Source: Pseudomonas sp. RIT-PI-AD (GTDB lineage: Bacteria > Pseudomonadota > Gammaproteobacteria > Pseudomonadales > Pseudomonadaceae). Taken from it: 64,000 bases of DNA. The stretch's first letter is position 1; the number at the start of each line of letters is the position of its first letter. The stretch lies in the NCBI RefSeq assembly GCF_025642785.1, contig NZ_JANZKU010000012.1:1-64000 (forward strand), read 5' to 3'. The position numbers were made by a program, and so were the translations under genes. Shown here in pieces: positions 63,571 to 64,000 of this stretch. Under the pieces are notes generated by a model, which was not told where the DNA came from, made no database searches, and saw nothing but the letters and a program-made list of their open reading frames with translations.

Positions 63571-64000
63571 CTACAGGTTGTTCATCAACTTGCGCACGCC
63601 GGCGACGTGGCGCCGGCTGACGGTCAGCGCTTCGCCGTTCATGCCTTTCAGGTAGAGCTGGAAATGCCCGAGCGGCGTGCGCTGCAGCCGCTCGATGCGC
63701 TCGCGCGCCACCAGGGCGTTGCGGTGGATGCGCACGAAGCGCTCGCCGAACTCGTCCTCCAGGGCCTTCAAAGGCTCGTCCAGGAGCACTTCGCCGCCCT
63801 CGTGGCGCAGGGTGACGTACTTGTGGTCGGCGATGAAATAGATGACCTGATCCAGCGGGATCAGCTCGATGCCCTTGCGGGTGCGCGCGCTGATATGGCT
63901 GCGCGGCCCGTTTCCGGACTCCGCCGCCGGCCGGGTGAGGGCCGCCAGTTGCACCCGGTTCGGCCGCTCGGCCTTCTTCAGCGCCTCGACCAGGGACTCG
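63571..64000 (-). CDS. algR: AlgR response regulator, C-terminal LytTR domain (partial)
   Basis: The 3' part of the gene; the frame continues beyond base 64000, so the receiver domain is outside. The visible 142 residues include a LytTR DNA-binding domain: SHISARTRKGIELIPLDQVIYFIADHKYVTLRHEGGEVLLDEPLKALEDEFGERFVRIHRNALVARERI, ending LMNNL. AlgR controls alginate, twitching motility and other virulence traits in P. aeruginosa. Its location upstream of hemC supports the assignment. Confidence 0.95.
   Translation of the reverse strand, partial: ESLVEALKKAERPNRVQLAALTRPAAESGNGPRSHISARTRKGIELIPLDQVIYFIADHKYVTLRHEGGEVLLDEPLKALEDEFGERFVRIHRNALVARERIERLQRTPLGHFQLYLKGMNGEALTVSRRHVAGVRKLMNNL

Overview
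The window reads as a chromosomal segment of a high-GC Pseudomonas from the P. aeruginosa group. Gene order follows the P. aeruginosa PAO1 interval from about PA5209 to algR (PA5261): secretion ATPase, gcvH-gcvT, ubiI/ubiH/pepP/ygfB, zapA, 6S RNA, ygfA, ubiD, rho, trxA, ppx, ppk, hemB, elbB, an ABC-F ATPase, algP, algQ, dsbB, hemY/X/D/C, algR. Protein divergence (HemB, for example, as I recall the PAO1 protein) and two blocks I do not expect there suggest a related species rather than P. aeruginosa itself. This is inference from memory; no search was run. I see no tRNA, rRNA, CRISPR, IS element or phage gene.

Layout. 1-3143: end of an ACT-domain gene, an orphan GspE-type ATPase, a short NfeD-like protein and a DUF2388 protein. 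3200-10476 (all minus): a tightly overlapping six-gene operon encoding, in transcription order, a fatty acyl-AMP ligase, a P450, an acyl carrier protein, an O-carbamoyltransferase, an MBOAT acyltransferase and a membrane-anchored SGNH protein. It sits next to gcvH where gcvP1 lies in PAO1. 10852-33913: conserved housekeeping core (glycine cleavage, ubiquinone, peptidase P, ZapA, 6S RNA, folate, Rho, thioredoxin, polyphosphate, haem).

34426-52672: an accessory organosulfur island. A first plus-strand set has two TonB-dependent receptors, a periplasmic sulfonate-type binding protein, a GMC oxidoreductase, an aldehyde dehydrogenase and an MFS carrier, closed by a strong terminator. A divergent class II aldolase-like gene follows. 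A second plus-strand set has an SsuD-like flavin monooxygenase, two paralogues of the DszB sulfinate desulfinase family (one with the catalytic Cys, one with Ser in its place), an MFS carrier, two ABC permeases and an ABC ATPase. 52750-64000: back to core genes, ending inside algR.

The two most interesting systems are (1) the 3200-10476 operon, whose parts match the logic of the Dlt D-alanylation machinery (ligase, carrier, MBOAT, SGNH) with a P450 and carbamoyltransferase added, suggesting synthesis of a carrier-bound hydroxylated/carbamoylated acyl group and its transfer to an envelope acceptor; and (2) the 45787-52672 operon, which looks like an uptake and two-step desulfurization pathway (monooxygenase to sulfinate, then desulfinase to sulfite).
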